A stretch of DNA of 64,000 nucleotides, from contig MPMI01000022.1 of NCBI GenBank assembly GCA_002238415.1, positions 1-64,000 of the forward strand. The letters are read 5' to 3'. The notes under the pieces are model-generated. The model made no database searches. It was not told the DNA's origin and saw only the letters and a list, made by a program, of their open reading frames with translations. Each line of letters opens with the position of its first letter. The stretch's first letter is position 1. Source of the DNA: Desulfurellaceae bacterium bin18. GTDB lineage: Bacteria > Desulfobacterota > Binatia > Bin18. Both the position numbers and the translations under genes were made by a program. Of the stretch, positions 1 through 7,405 are shown one piece after another.

Positions 1-981
1 TATGCCCTCACCACTCGTCCCCTCACGGGTACCGACATCGGCGGAAAAGGGAGAAGGAGAGGCGGGGCGGGTGGAGCCGGCCGGCCGGGGGGCAGGGGGG
101 GCGGGGAGTTTCCCAAGAACAATCCGGCCCAGCCCCCGGGGGGGCCGGGCCGGCCGGGGGACAGGGGGTCCGGCGAGTTTACCAAGATCAATCCGGCCCA
201 GCACCCGTGACGGACGAGCTCCCTCTTGACTGGCGGCCTCTGACGCCGGAGCCGCGCCTTTACTCGTATCTCCTGTGGTGGGAGCCTCTGCCGTAACTGC
301 GATGTGTTGTTCCTCGGCCGGGGTGTCACTACCGGGGGTGACAGGAGTGGGCTGTTCTTGTTCAACAGGCTCCTGTTCTTCCTCTGCGCTGGCTGTCCCG
401 TCATCGACCGACACGGGTATGGACAGCCCGGGAACCTCGCTCCGGGACTCCTGTTGAGGAGGCTCGTCCATCGATTCAGGCGATTGAGGGGGGAGCTCGA
501 GGGCGGGCGTCTCGGCAGAAAGCGGTTCGGGAATGAACGGGGCAGGCTGTTGTACAGGAGTATCAAACGCGACCGGCGCGAACGTCGGCAGCGGCTCTTC
601 AACAGTTGGCGCCGAAAATGCGGCAGGGGCCGATTCGGACCAGGTAGTGGTGTCGTCGTTCAGGACTTCGACCCGCTTTCGGCGGCGAATCACGTTTGGG
701 CGAATCCGATTCTCGCTAGTCTCTTCCCGAGCGGTCACAACATGCTCTTTTTGCTGGTCAAGCTCGGTGACAACACGCTCGGCAACGACTTTTTCTTCTC
801 CGAGAACGAGCGCGGGGGCAGCCGGCGACCGGAGCACCTGCTGTACGGCATCGGCAGCTTGCGCCGAGAGCGTGCTTTGGGCCTTTTTCCCACGGATGCC
901 CTGAGCTTCGAGCTGAGTCAGCACTTGCCGCGTTTCGACTCCCCATTCCTTGGCTAATTCATGGATACGCTTGCGTGACAT
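1..981 (-). CDS. infB: Translation initiation factor IF-2, N-terminal part (3' end outside window)
   Basis: The frame is open from an ATG at 981 to the left edge, 327 codons with no stop. The first residues MSRKRIHELAKEWGV match the IF2_N helical domain, and a second IF2_N-like stretch follows near residues 15-45. The rest is the acidic, proline-rich linker usual in IF-2. The G domain would lie beyond the edge. Its place after nusA and rnpM on the same strand is the classical nusA operon order. IF-2 is the GTPase that brings initiator tRNA to the ribosome. Near the edge the linker holds two 23-residue repeats containing LGRI and LGKL. The reading frame was confirmed codon by codon through this GC-rich part. 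Confidence 0.93.
   Translation of the reverse strand, partial: MSRKRIHELAKEWGVETRQVLTQLEAQGIRGKKAQSTLSAQAADAVQQVLRSPAAPALVLGEEKVVAERVVTELDQQKEHVVTAREETSENRIRPNVIRRRKRVEVLNDDTTTWSESAPAAFSAPTVEEPLPTFAPVAFDTPVQQPAPFIPEPLSAETPALELPPQSPESMDEPPQQESRSEVPGLSIPVSVDDGTASAEEEQEPVEQEQPTPVTPGSDTPAEEQHIAVTAEAPTTGDTSKGAAPASEAASQEGARPSRVLGRIDLGKLAGPPVPRPARPPRGLGRIVLGKLPAPPAPRPAGSTRPASPSPFSADVGTREGTSGEGI
81..202. repeat. 69-bp in-frame duplication in the IF-2 linker
   Basis: Two units start at about 81 and 150, a period of 69 bp (23 codons). The blocks at 81-91/150-160 and 121-132/190-201 are nearly identical. In the infB frame each unit encodes LGRI(D/V)LGKL followed by a Pro/Arg-rich stretch, so the duplication lengthens the disordered linker without breaking the frame. 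Confidence 0.75.
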
Positions 982-1001
982 ATGACCTCATCGCCGTCTC
1001 T

Positions 1002-1268
1002 TCACCCCGGCAGGCTGGGTTCTATCAGGGCAGCATAGCTGACCCGTGCCTCGCGGGAGCATACCGCTCGCAAGGAGCGACAATTCTTCATCCGTGCATT
1101 GACAAAAGCATTAACACATTCCCGGCTGGCGTGCAGATACCCACCGCGACCACGACTGCGCGCCGGAATGAGCCGGCCTTGCGGCGTCGCCGTCAACCGT
1201 AACAAGCGGCCTTTCTTCTCTCGGCGGCCACATCCCAGACAGGTCCGGATCGGCTCGGCACGCTTCAT
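1002..1268 (-). CDS. rnpM: RnpM/YlxR family RNA-binding protein
   Basis: An 88-aa protein beginning MKRAEPIRTCLGCGRR, the characteristic start of the DUF448/YlxR family, with later GRGGYLHASRECV and a basic surface. Family members are small nucleic-acid-binding proteins; the Bacillus member was shown to modulate RNase P and was renamed RnpM. The start codon overlaps the nusA stop by 4 bp (ATGA), so the two are translationally coupled, and infB follows about 20 bp downstream. The nusA-ylxR-infB order supports the assignment. A role in RNA metabolism in this organism is inferred from the family. Confidence 0.9.
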   Translation of the reverse strand: MKRAEPIRTCLGCGRREKKGRLLRLTATPQGRLIPARSRGRGGYLHASRECVNAFVNARMKNCRSLRAVCSREARVSYAALIEPSLPG

Positions 1269-2719
1269 ACGTCCTCGGTAGTTCTCCCTGCCGTCTCCGC
1301 TCGATCTCCTCCACCAACGGGGGCCTCAGCGGATTCTTCCTGCATACTTGCCGCCGGCGTATCAACAGCCGCTACGCTCTGTTCACCGAGCTCGGCTGCC
1401 TGTTCCGCCGCTATCTGTTCCGCCGCTGCCTGTTCCGCCGCTGCCTGTTCCGCCGCTATCTGTTCCGCCGCTATCTGTTCCGCCTGCGCCTTGGCCGCCG
1501 CCCAGATTGCCGGCGCCCGGTCCGGTCCGATCCCTTCGATATCAAGCAGCGCCTCAGCATCGGCACCGGTGATGTCCTGAGCCGACTTGAAGCCCTGCTG
1601 GTACAAGAGCTCTGCCGTGAGATCAGCGTTCGACTCCCCGATCCCCGGGATGGCGTTTAACGCTTCAAGGACCTGGACATGTTCCAACTCTACTTCCGAC
1701 TCGGACCGGACGTCCAGCTTCCAGTTTGCCAGGCGGGAAGCCAACCGGACATTTTGGCCCTTCTTCCCAATGGCGAGGGAGAGCTGATCGTCCGGGACGA
1801 TCACTTCCATCGTGTTTTCATCCTCGTCCATGATAATCTTGGCAACCTTGGCCGGGAGAATGGCTCGACAGACATATTCAGCCGGGTCGGGTGTCCAGGG
1901 AACGATATCTATCCGTTCCCCCCGGAGTTCCTGGACAACGGCCTGGACACGTGTGCCCTTCATCCCGACACAGGCTCCGACAGGATCGACATCCGGGTCG
2001 GTTGAGGCCACGCCGATCTTTGCGCGGGTGCCCGGTTCCCGGGCGGCGCCCTTGATTTCCACAATGCCTTCGTACACTTCCGGGGCCTCTTGCTCGAACA
2101 GTTTGATCAGAAACCCGGGGTGCGTTCGGGAGAGCACGATCTGGGGACCTTTTTGCGCCAGATCGACATCAAGGATATAGGCCCGAATGCGGTCCCCCTG
2201 ACGGTATCGCTCCCAGGGAATCTGTTCCTTCTCGGGCAGGATCGCGTCGGTGCGACCCAGATTGACAATGATGTTACGTCGTTCAACGCGTTGGACGATC
2301 CCGGAGAAGAGTTCGCCTTTGCGATTCTTGAATTCATTATAGATCAGTTCGCGTTCCGCCTCGCGGACCTTCTGAATGACACTCTGTTTTGCCACCTGGG
2401 CGGCAATACGTCCAAAAGAAGCCGCGGGAAGCTTGCTGAGCAGTTCGTCGCCAATCTGCGCCTCAGGGTCCAGAGTCTCTTGCGCGTCCTCCACCTCTAT
2501 TTCGGTTTCCGCATCGGTCACCATCCCGACAACCGTTTTGATCTCAAAGAGTTCAACCTCACCGATCTCTTCATTAAATTTGGCTTCGATCTGCTTCTGG
2601 CCAAAGGTGCGGCGGGCCGCAGACAGCATGGCGCTCTCGAGCGCTTCAACAATAACGCTCCGGTCCATCCCTTTTTCTTTACTGACTTGTTCGATCACCC
2701 GATTCAAGTCTGACTGCAT
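1265..2719 (-). CDS. nusA: Transcription termination/antitermination factor NusA
   Basis: 484 aa. The N-terminal RNAP-binding domain occupies residues 1-130, the S1 domain about 135-200, KH1 has VGMKG at 251-255 and KH2 has IGKKG at 317-321. A helix-hairpin-helix segment follows (PGIGESN near 358, EGIGPD near 395), then a tail rich in AEQIA/AEQAA. I chose the ATG at 2719 over an upstream in-frame codon because it begins the conserved N-terminus (MQSDLNRVIEQV) and has GAGGT just upstream. NusA binds RNA polymerase and nascent RNA to control pausing, termination and antitermination. It lies between rimP and rnpM, as in most bacteria. Confidence 0.96.
   Translation of the reverse strand: MQSDLNRVIEQVSKEKGMDRSVIVEALESAMLSAARRTFGQKQIEAKFNEEIGEVELFEIKTVVGMVTDAETEIEVEDAQETLDPEAQIGDELLSKLPAASFGRIAAQVAKQSVIQKVREAERELIYNEFKNRKGELFSGIVQRVERRNIIVNLGRTDAILPEKEQIPWERYRQGDRIRAYILDVDLAQKGPQIVLSRTHPGFLIKLFEQEAPEVYEGIVEIKGAAREPGTRAKIGVASTDPDVDPVGACVGMKGTRVQAVVQELRGERIDIVPWTPDPAEYVCRAILPAKVAKIIMDEDENTMEVIVPDDQLSLAIGKKGQNVRLASRLANWKLDVRSESEVELEHVQVLEALNAIPGIGESNADLTAELLYQQGFKSAQDITGADAEALLDIEGIGPDRAPAIWAAAKAQAEQIAAEQIAAEQAAAEQAAAEQIAAEQAAELGEQSVAAVDTPAASMQEESAEAPVGGGDRAETAGRTTEDV
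1401..1490. repeat. Six 15-bp tandem units in the 3' part of nusA
   Basis: Units start at 1401, 1416, 1431, 1446, 1461 and 1476, each TGTTCCGCCGCTRYC on the plus strand with few differences. They encode alternating AEQIA/AEQAA pentapeptides, a likely alanine-rich helix after the helix-hairpin-helix domain. Slippage in units of five codons keeps the frame, so the copy number may vary between strains. Confidence 0.9.
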
Positions 2720-2724
2720 AGCGC

Positions 2725-3255
2725 TTACCTCGTCTGACGGCGTCTGCTTTTCCGTTTTTTCTTCTCGGGACTCTTTCCGGGCAGGGGGAGAGGGAGATCG
2801 ACATGGGCACGCGCCACATTCGCCCAACTCACCCGCACTTTTCCTCTCTCTTGGTCAACGACACTAATAGCATTCTCTTCTACTTCACATATCGGGCCAA
2901 TGAAAGCCCGCTTTCCGTCCTGGGCGGCCTTCGTCTGTACACGGATCGGTTGTCCCACATAGCGTTGACACTGGCTGGGGCGAAAGAGCGGACGCTGCAG
3001 ACCGGGAGAGGAGACTTCAAGGGTATAGCGCCAGGGAACAGGGTCATGAACATCAAGCAAATCGCTCAGTTGTCTGTGGACTCGCGTACAATCATCAAGC
3101 GTCACCCCGTCCGTGTTTTCCAGCAGAACCCGTAATACCCAGCGACCATTCTCAGTCAACAGGTCTATGCCCCACAACTCAAAACCTTCATCCTCAGCCA
3201 AGGGAGTGGTCAGAGTCTCAACCTGCTGGATAATCTCTTGGACTGAGGGCTGCAT
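2725..3255 (-). CDS. rimP: Ribosome maturation factor RimP
   Basis: 176 aa. The pattern VQEIIQQVETLTTPLAEDEGFELWGIDLL, the middle LEVSSPGLQRPLF and the C-terminal SH3-like half match RimP, needed for 30S subunit maturation. The tail is rich in Lys/Arg. It ends 5 bp before the nusA start. The start is unusual: the ATG at 3255 directly follows the T-run of a strong hairpin (3265-3288) with no ribosome-binding site between them. Purine-rich GGGAGGAAGTGAGG lies on the far side of the hairpin. Translation may therefore be leaderless, or the hairpin may bring that Shine-Dalgarno-like sequence close to the ATG. Confidence 0.93.
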   Translation of the reverse strand: MQPSVQEIIQQVETLTTPLAEDEGFELWGIDLLTENGRWVLRVLLENTDGVTLDDCTRVHRQLSDLLDVHDPVPWRYTLEVSSPGLQRPLFRPSQCQRYVGQPIRVQTKAAQDGKRAFIGPICEVEENAISVVDQERGKVRVSWANVARAHVDLPLPLPGKSPEKKKRKSRRRQTR

Positions 3256-3259
3256 ATTG

Positions 3260-3288
3260 AAAAAAAAAGTGGGCTCCCGCCCACTTTT
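3260..3288 (-). terminator. Rho-independent terminator/attenuator between greA and rimP
   Basis: AAAAGTGGGC and GCCCACTTTT form a 10-bp stem with a TCCC loop. On the minus strand the stem is followed by nine T residues. This is the form of an intrinsic terminator for greA, but its T-run ends 4 nt before the rimP start codon, so it could also act as an attenuator for rimP-nusA-infB. Confidence 0.85.
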
Positions 3289-3349
3289 CCCTCACTTCCT
3301 CCCGTAGGCTAAACGATCCTCTGCCATCACGCAAGAGGCGCGACTCGTC

Positions 3350-3838
3350 TCATTCTTCTTCTGCGCCGTTTTCAAGATCGTGCAGGGTGGCCAGATCGAT
3401 AATCGTATAGGACTGTTTCCCCTGAGGTGTGACGATCTCGACCTCGTCGTCGAGTTCCTTGTGCAAAAGCGCCTGGCCGATCGGAGAGTGGAGCGAAATC
3501 TGCCCCGCGGCCGGGTCAACCTCTTCGGGAAAAACGATCTGATACTCAACCACATCACCCGAATCGACCTCTTCGAGGGTGACGCGACTGCCGTAGGCAA
3601 TCGAACCTTTTGGAATACTCGACAGGTCGTACAGCGAGAGTTGCTGCATCCGCTCCGTCAGCTGGGCGATCCGGGCCTGGACATAGTCCTGGCGCGCGCG
3701 CGCCGCTTCGTACTCGGCGTTTTCACTCAGGTCGCCGTGGGCGGCGGCCTCCTGAAGGTCTTTCGGAATGCGGACATTGAGTTCGTGGTATAATTCGTTG
3801 AGTTCTTTTTTCAGTTTTTTTACAATCGGCAGGTCCAT
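3350..3838 (-). CDS. greA: Transcription elongation factor GreA
   Basis: 162 aa, the usual GreA length. The N-terminal coiled coil carries GDLSENAEYEAAR, whose acidic tip enters the RNA polymerase secondary channel to stimulate cleavage of backtracked RNA. The C-terminal FKBP-like domain includes SPIGQALL. I chose the ATG at 3838 because GGGGGAG lies just upstream; the open frame extends further but that part lacks family similarity. It is followed by a strong terminator and then the rimP-nusA operon. Confidence 0.94.
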   Translation of the reverse strand: MDLPIVKKLKKELNELYHELNVRIPKDLQEAAAHGDLSENAEYEAARARQDYVQARIAQLTERMQQLSLYDLSSIPKGSIAYGSRVTLEEVDSGDVVEYQIVFPEEVDPAAGQISLHSPIGQALLHKELDDEVEIVTPQGKQSYTIIDLATLHDLENGAEEE

Positions 3839-3894
3839 AACTCCCCCATACGATCCGTCTTCTGTCCGGCAGGGACGTTCCGCACAAGCGCAAC

Positions 3895-3925
3895 AGGGGT
3901 TGGTGACGCTTGCGCACCAACCCCT
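3895..3925. repeat. 11-bp perfect inverted repeat downstream of the thiolase gene
   Basis: AGGGGTTGGTG (3895-3905) and CACCAACCCCT (3915-3925) pair perfectly around a 9-nt loop. It lies between the thiolase stop and the greA start. It could end thiolase transcription, but neither side has a convincing T-run, so a terminator role is only possible. Confidence 0.6.
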
Positions 3926-3952
3926 CCACACAGTAATTGTCCGCTTCAGCAG

Positions 3953-5089
3953 TTAGGCGGTCAGGATATGGATCGTACAGGCCGACCCGAGGCCAATCAC
4001 ATGGGCAAGGCCAGCCTTGGCTCCTTCAACCTGGCGCGCTCCCCCCTGGCCTCGAAGCTGTGTCACGATCTCATAGATATTCGCGACTCCGGTTGCCCCC
4101 AGCGGATGCCCCTTGGAGAGCAGGCCGCCACTGACGTTGACGGGAATATCGCCACCCAGTTCGGTCCGCCCTTCGTCAATCATCCGCCCGGCTTCACCTT
4201 CGGCACACAGGCCCAGATTCTCGTAGTGCAGCAGCTCTGCCGTGGCAAAACAATCGTGGAGTTCGACCAGACTCAGGTCCTGCGGTCCGATACCGGCTTT
4301 TTCATAGGCTTCTTTTGCCGCATTCTGCGTCAACGTGTTGACATCGGGCATGGTCAGATCCCGGTCGGTATACGGATCCGAGGTGAGGACGGAAGTCGCG
4401 ACTTTTATCGGCTTGCTGGTGAATTGCTTGATCTTGTCTTCTGACATCAGGATCGCCGCCGCCGCACCGTCTCCGGTCGGGCAACACATATAGAGCGTAT
4501 TGGGATAGGCGACCATACGGGCATTCATCACATCATCCAGCGACACTTCAACCTGGTATTGGGACAAGGGGTTGTGGACTGAATGCTTATGGTTCTTCAC
4601 TGAAATTTTGGCGAAATGCTCGGCCGTCGTTCCGTGCTTGCGCATATGTTCCACGCCTGCCTGACCAAAGACGGCGGGCATCAGGCCACTGCCCAATACT
4701 CCTTCGACGCTCTCTCCTCCGCTCCGGGCTCCGCCACCGAGCAGGCCCATCTTCCCCATCTGCTCAACACCAACGGCCATGGTGACATCGTACATACCCG
4801 ACGCGACACCGATATAGGCCTCGCGGACAGCTGTCGAACCCGTCGCGCAGGCGTTGGATACATTGAGTGCAGGGATGCCGGTCTGGCCAATTTGCTGCAA
4901 AATCTTCTGGGCATTCATGGCATTGGCCTGGAACAAATTCCCACACACAAGCATCTCAACGTCCTTGATGGACGCCCCGGCGTCTTTGAGGGCGAGGACC
5001 CCCGCTTCCGCTCCCATTTGGGACACGTCCTTGTCCGGATAGCGTCCAAACTTGATCATGCCGACACCGACCACATATACGTCTCTCAT
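3953..5089 (-). CDS. SCP2-type thiolase (acetyl-CoA acetyltransferase-like)
   Basis: 378 aa with the thiolase fold. The nucleophilic Cys81 is in NACATGSTA; HDCFATAE and GHPLGATG supply the second Cys/His region and the C-terminal His. It belongs to the thiolase/lipid-transfer (SCP-x-like) group rather than the FadA/AtoB group. Members usually cleave or condense 3-oxoacyl-CoA esters, often branched or steroid side chains, with a DUF35 OB-fold partner. That partner is the next gene upstream on the same strand (5122-5568), 32 bp away. A paralogous thiolase sits at 41628-42773. The substrate cannot be read from the sequence. Confidence 0.88.
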   Translation of the reverse strand: MRDVYVVGVGMIKFGRYPDKDVSQMGAEAGVLALKDAGASIKDVEMLVCGNLFQANAMNAQKILQQIGQTGIPALNVSNACATGSTAVREAYIGVASGMYDVTMAVGVEQMGKMGLLGGGARSGGESVEGVLGSGLMPAVFGQAGVEHMRKHGTTAEHFAKISVKNHKHSVHNPLSQYQVEVSLDDVMNARMVAYPNTLYMCCPTGDGAAAAILMSEDKIKQFTSKPIKVATSVLTSDPYTDRDLTMPDVNTLTQNAAKEAYEKAGIGPQDLSLVELHDCFATAELLHYENLGLCAEGEAGRMIDEGRTELGGDIPVNVSGGLLSKGHPLGATGVANIYEIVTQLRGQGGARQVEGAKAGLAHVIGLGSACTIHILTA

Positions 5090-5121
5090 AACTTACACCC
5101 CTTTGCCGCTATCAGCTTTCC

Positions 5122-5568
5122 TTAATCTTTACCCGGCCTGAAAAAGAAAGCAATAATGTCAATGGTTTCCTCATCGCCGTGCGCGTTTTTTTCCTTCCGT
5201 TCGCGGACCTTCCGCGTCACCATGTCCACCGGCATGCCAAATTCGATCTTTTGAGGGTCAGGCTCAATATCGACTAAATTGCACCGAACGCTCACCCCTT
5301 CCGGGAGGTCGACAATTGCGGAGACGTACGGAACCGGGATGCCGGGTGCGGACTGGTGCACGATGGAGTACACGTAGAGCGTGCCGTGGTCGCTGAGCCG
5401 CACCTCGGGCAAATCTCCGACATACGTACATTTGCTGCACCCGACCCGGTTCCCACCGATATAGGTGGCGTTACAGGCGGGGCATCGATACCCGACCAGA
5501 TACGGCTTTTCGTCCGGAGTTGCGGGCAGGCGCAACATCGGCGCGATTGCCCGTTGGGTATGCGTCAT
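5122..5568 (-). CDS. Zn-ribbon OB-fold protein (DUF35), thiolase partner
   Basis: 148 aa. A rubredoxin-like zinc ribbon (CPACNATYIGG then CSKC) occupies roughly residues 29-47, followed by an OB-fold with RLSDHGTLYVYS and PYVSAIVDLPEG. DUF35 proteins form complexes with thiolases or HMG-CoA synthases and are thought to guide CoA substrates. The adjacent thiolase downstream is its expected partner. It is the first gene of the two-gene unit; upstream lies a repeat-containing gap and then the divergent comF. Confidence 0.88.
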   Translation of the reverse strand: MTHTQRAIAPMLRLPATPDEKPYLVGYRCPACNATYIGGNRVGCSKCTYVGDLPEVRLSDHGTLYVYSIVHQSAPGIPVPYVSAIVDLPEGVSVRCNLVDIEPDPQKIEFGMPVDMVTRKVRERKEKNAHGDEETIDIIAFFFRPGKD

Positions 5569-5792
5569 TACCAGGTCCTCTCTGCTGGCCCGCCCCTGTC
5601 TCCGTTTGTCGAGGTATCGCTTGTGGTGCCGGCACTATGTCGGAAGAGTAAGGGACTCATTCCTGCGTTGTACATCAGGAACGCCGCCTATCGGCCCGCT
5701 GCTCGGCCCATGGGCGGGACCGAAAAAATCTATGCTACAGTGCAGCCACCAATATACGAGCGCACCTCCCAAAACAAGACCTTGAGAAATTT

Positions 5793-5908
5793 GATAGTGG
5801 TTCGGTTTCACATCGCTCTTGACCGCTGAGGGGGAGGGACAATCTGCTCCCTCTCCCCTGGAGGGAGAGGGCCGGGGTGAGGGGGAACAAGCAAACTGAA
5901 CCACTATC
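5793..5908. repeat. Palindromic dispersed repeat, family B copy 1
   Basis: Bounded by GATAGTGGTTCGGTTT (5793-5808) and AAACTGAACCACTATC (5893-5908), inverted with one mismatch. The inside contains CTCCCTCTCCCCTGGAGGGAGAG, also self-complementary, and ends GGGGGAACAAGCAAA. The same plan recurs at 26614-26778. It fills most of the 350-bp gap between the DUF35 gene and comF. The rest of the gap shows nothing recognisable. Confidence 0.8.
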
Positions 5909-5920
5909 AGAAATTTTCAT

Positions 5921-6739
5921 ATGCAAAGGAGAGGAACAATCAAAAGCTCTCAGCAGCGTGACAGACCGGTGTGGCTGCACCGGCTCGGTGCCGCGGCCCG
6001 GACGGCACTCACCGTGCTGTATCCGTGGCGCTGCCTCAACTGCGCCATCGGTCTTCCCGCGGACCACGCCTTCTGCCCGACGTGTTGGGGTTGGATCCGG
6101 CTCGTCCACTCTCCGCTCTGCACGCAGTGCGGCCGCCCCTTTGCCTCCAGGGTCGGACCTGACCGGATATGCCACCAGTGTCTGCACCGGCCGCCCGGTT
6201 TTCGCCACGCGCGTGCATGGGCGGCGTACACTACGGCAAGTGGCTCGCCCCAGCCTCTCCGTCAGAGCATCCGCCGGTTTAAATATGAGCGTAATATGAG
6301 AGCCGGGAAGGCACTCGCCGGACTCGCGGCCCGCCATTTTTCCCTCGTCCGAGAGCGGGACGCAGGGCAGGCGCAAGACTATGCTCGCGTTCTTCCCGTC
6401 CCCCTGCACCTGACCAGACTGCGCTGGCGTGGATTCAATCAATCTCTCATCCTGGCCCGGGCGATTGGGCAGCGCATCAACACGCCGGTTGATCCCTGGC
6501 TGCTCAGTCGCACCCGGCCGACCCCGCCCCAGACGCAGCTGAGTCGGGAAGAGCGTCGGGCTAATGTCCGCGGAGCCTTTGGGGTGAATATGCCCGCCCT
6601 GGCCAAGGGAAAACGATTCCTCCTTGTGGACGACGTGTATACATCTGGTGCGACGGTTGAAGAGTGTGCCCGAACCCTGTACCAGAATGGAGCACGCAGC
6701 GTTGATGTTTTTACTCTCGCCCGCGTGGTCGATCTCTAA
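5921..6739 (+). CDS. comF: ComF family phosphoribosyltransferase-like protein
   Basis: 272 aa. The N-terminus carries CxxC pairs (CLNC, CPTC, CTQC, CHQC) typical of the ComF double zinc finger. The C-terminal half is a type I PRTase fold with the PRPP-loop motif LLVDDVYTSGAT near residues 238-249. ComF proteins take part in DNA uptake in competent bacteria, and homologues occur widely in non-competent species with unknown roles. The frame opens at ATG 5921, just after the family B repeat; AAGGAGAGG falls inside the first codons, so a slightly later start is possible. purN follows 6 bp downstream. Confidence 0.85.
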   Translation: MQRRGTIKSSQQRDRPVWLHRLGAAARTALTVLYPWRCLNCAIGLPADHAFCPTCWGWIRLVHSPLCTQCGRPFASRVGPDRICHQCLHRPPGFRHARAWAAYTTASGSPQPLRQSIRRFKYERNMRAGKALAGLAARHFSLVRERDAGQAQDYARVLPVPLHLTRLRWRGFNQSLILARAIGQRINTPVDPWLLSRTRPTPPQTQLSREERRANVRGAFGVNMPALAKGKRFLLVDDVYTSGATVEECARTLYQNGARSVDVFTLARVVDL

Positions 6740-6745
6740 GAGCGT

Positions 6746-7405
6746 ATGACGACACCTCTCTCTCTTGGCGTTCTCATTTCCGGGGGCGGCACCAACCTCC
6801 AGGCCATTATCGATGCCATCGAGCGCGGAGACCTGCCGGCCCGCATCCGTATTGTGGTCAGTAACCGGAGGGATGCCTATGGCCTGGTGCGGGCAGCGCG
6901 TCACGGCCTCTCAACAGGAGTGATTGCGCACACGGATTTTGCGTCTCGGGAAGAGTTTGACCGACACCTGGTCACCCTCTTGCACGAACACGGGGTTGAG
7001 CTGGTCATTCTGGCCGGCTTTATGCGCCTGCTCTCCGCGCGTTTTATTCGGGCTTTCCCCCACCGTATTCTGAATATCCACCCGGCCCTCCTGCCGGCCT
7101 TCCCCGGTCTGCACGCGCAACGTCAGGCCCTGGAACGCGGCGTGCGGATCAGCGGCGCAACCGTCCACCTGGTTGACGAAGAAATGGACCATGGTCCGAT
7201 TATTATGCAGGCCGCCGTACCCGTCTATCCTGACGATACGGAAGACAGCTTGAGCGCGCGGATTCTGGCCCAGGAACATCGCATCTACCCGGCCGCCATC
7301 AAGCTCTTTGCCGAAGGCCGGGTGGGGGTTCGAGGGAACTCCGTCCTCATTCGTGACGAACACCACCGTCCGCAAACCGGCTTCCAGTCTCCCGCCGCAG
7401 TATGA
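6746..7405 (+). CDS. purN: Phosphoribosylglycinamide formyltransferase (GART)
   Basis: 219 aa. LGVLISGGGTNLQAI opens the Rossmann-like domain, and ILNIHPALLPAFPGLHA together with DEEMDHGPIIMQ supply the Asn, His and Asp of the active site. It transfers a formyl group from 10-formyl-THF to GAR in purine synthesis. Length is normal for the family. Its stop overlaps the start of rnhC by 4 bp, and comF lies 6 bp upstream, so the three are probably cotranscribed. Confidence 0.94.
   Translation: MTTPLSLGVLISGGGTNLQAIIDAIERGDLPARIRIVVSNRRDAYGLVRAARHGLSTGVIAHTDFASREEFDRHLVTLLHEHGVELVILAGFMRLLSARFIRAFPHRILNIHPALLPAFPGLHAQRQALERGVRISGATVHLVDEEMDHGPIIMQAAVPVYPDDTEDSLSARILAQEHRIYPAAIKLFAEGRVGVRGNSVLIRDEHHRPQTGFQSPAAV

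Noticed and set aside
23..260. A short plus-strand proline/arginine-rich gene at the left edge
   Set aside because: It is antisense to the infB linker repeats; the infB frame is continuous through the same bases.
5735..6904. A 389-codon minus-strand frame opposite comF and purN
   Set aside because: It includes the family B repeat in translation and lies antisense to two recognisable genes.
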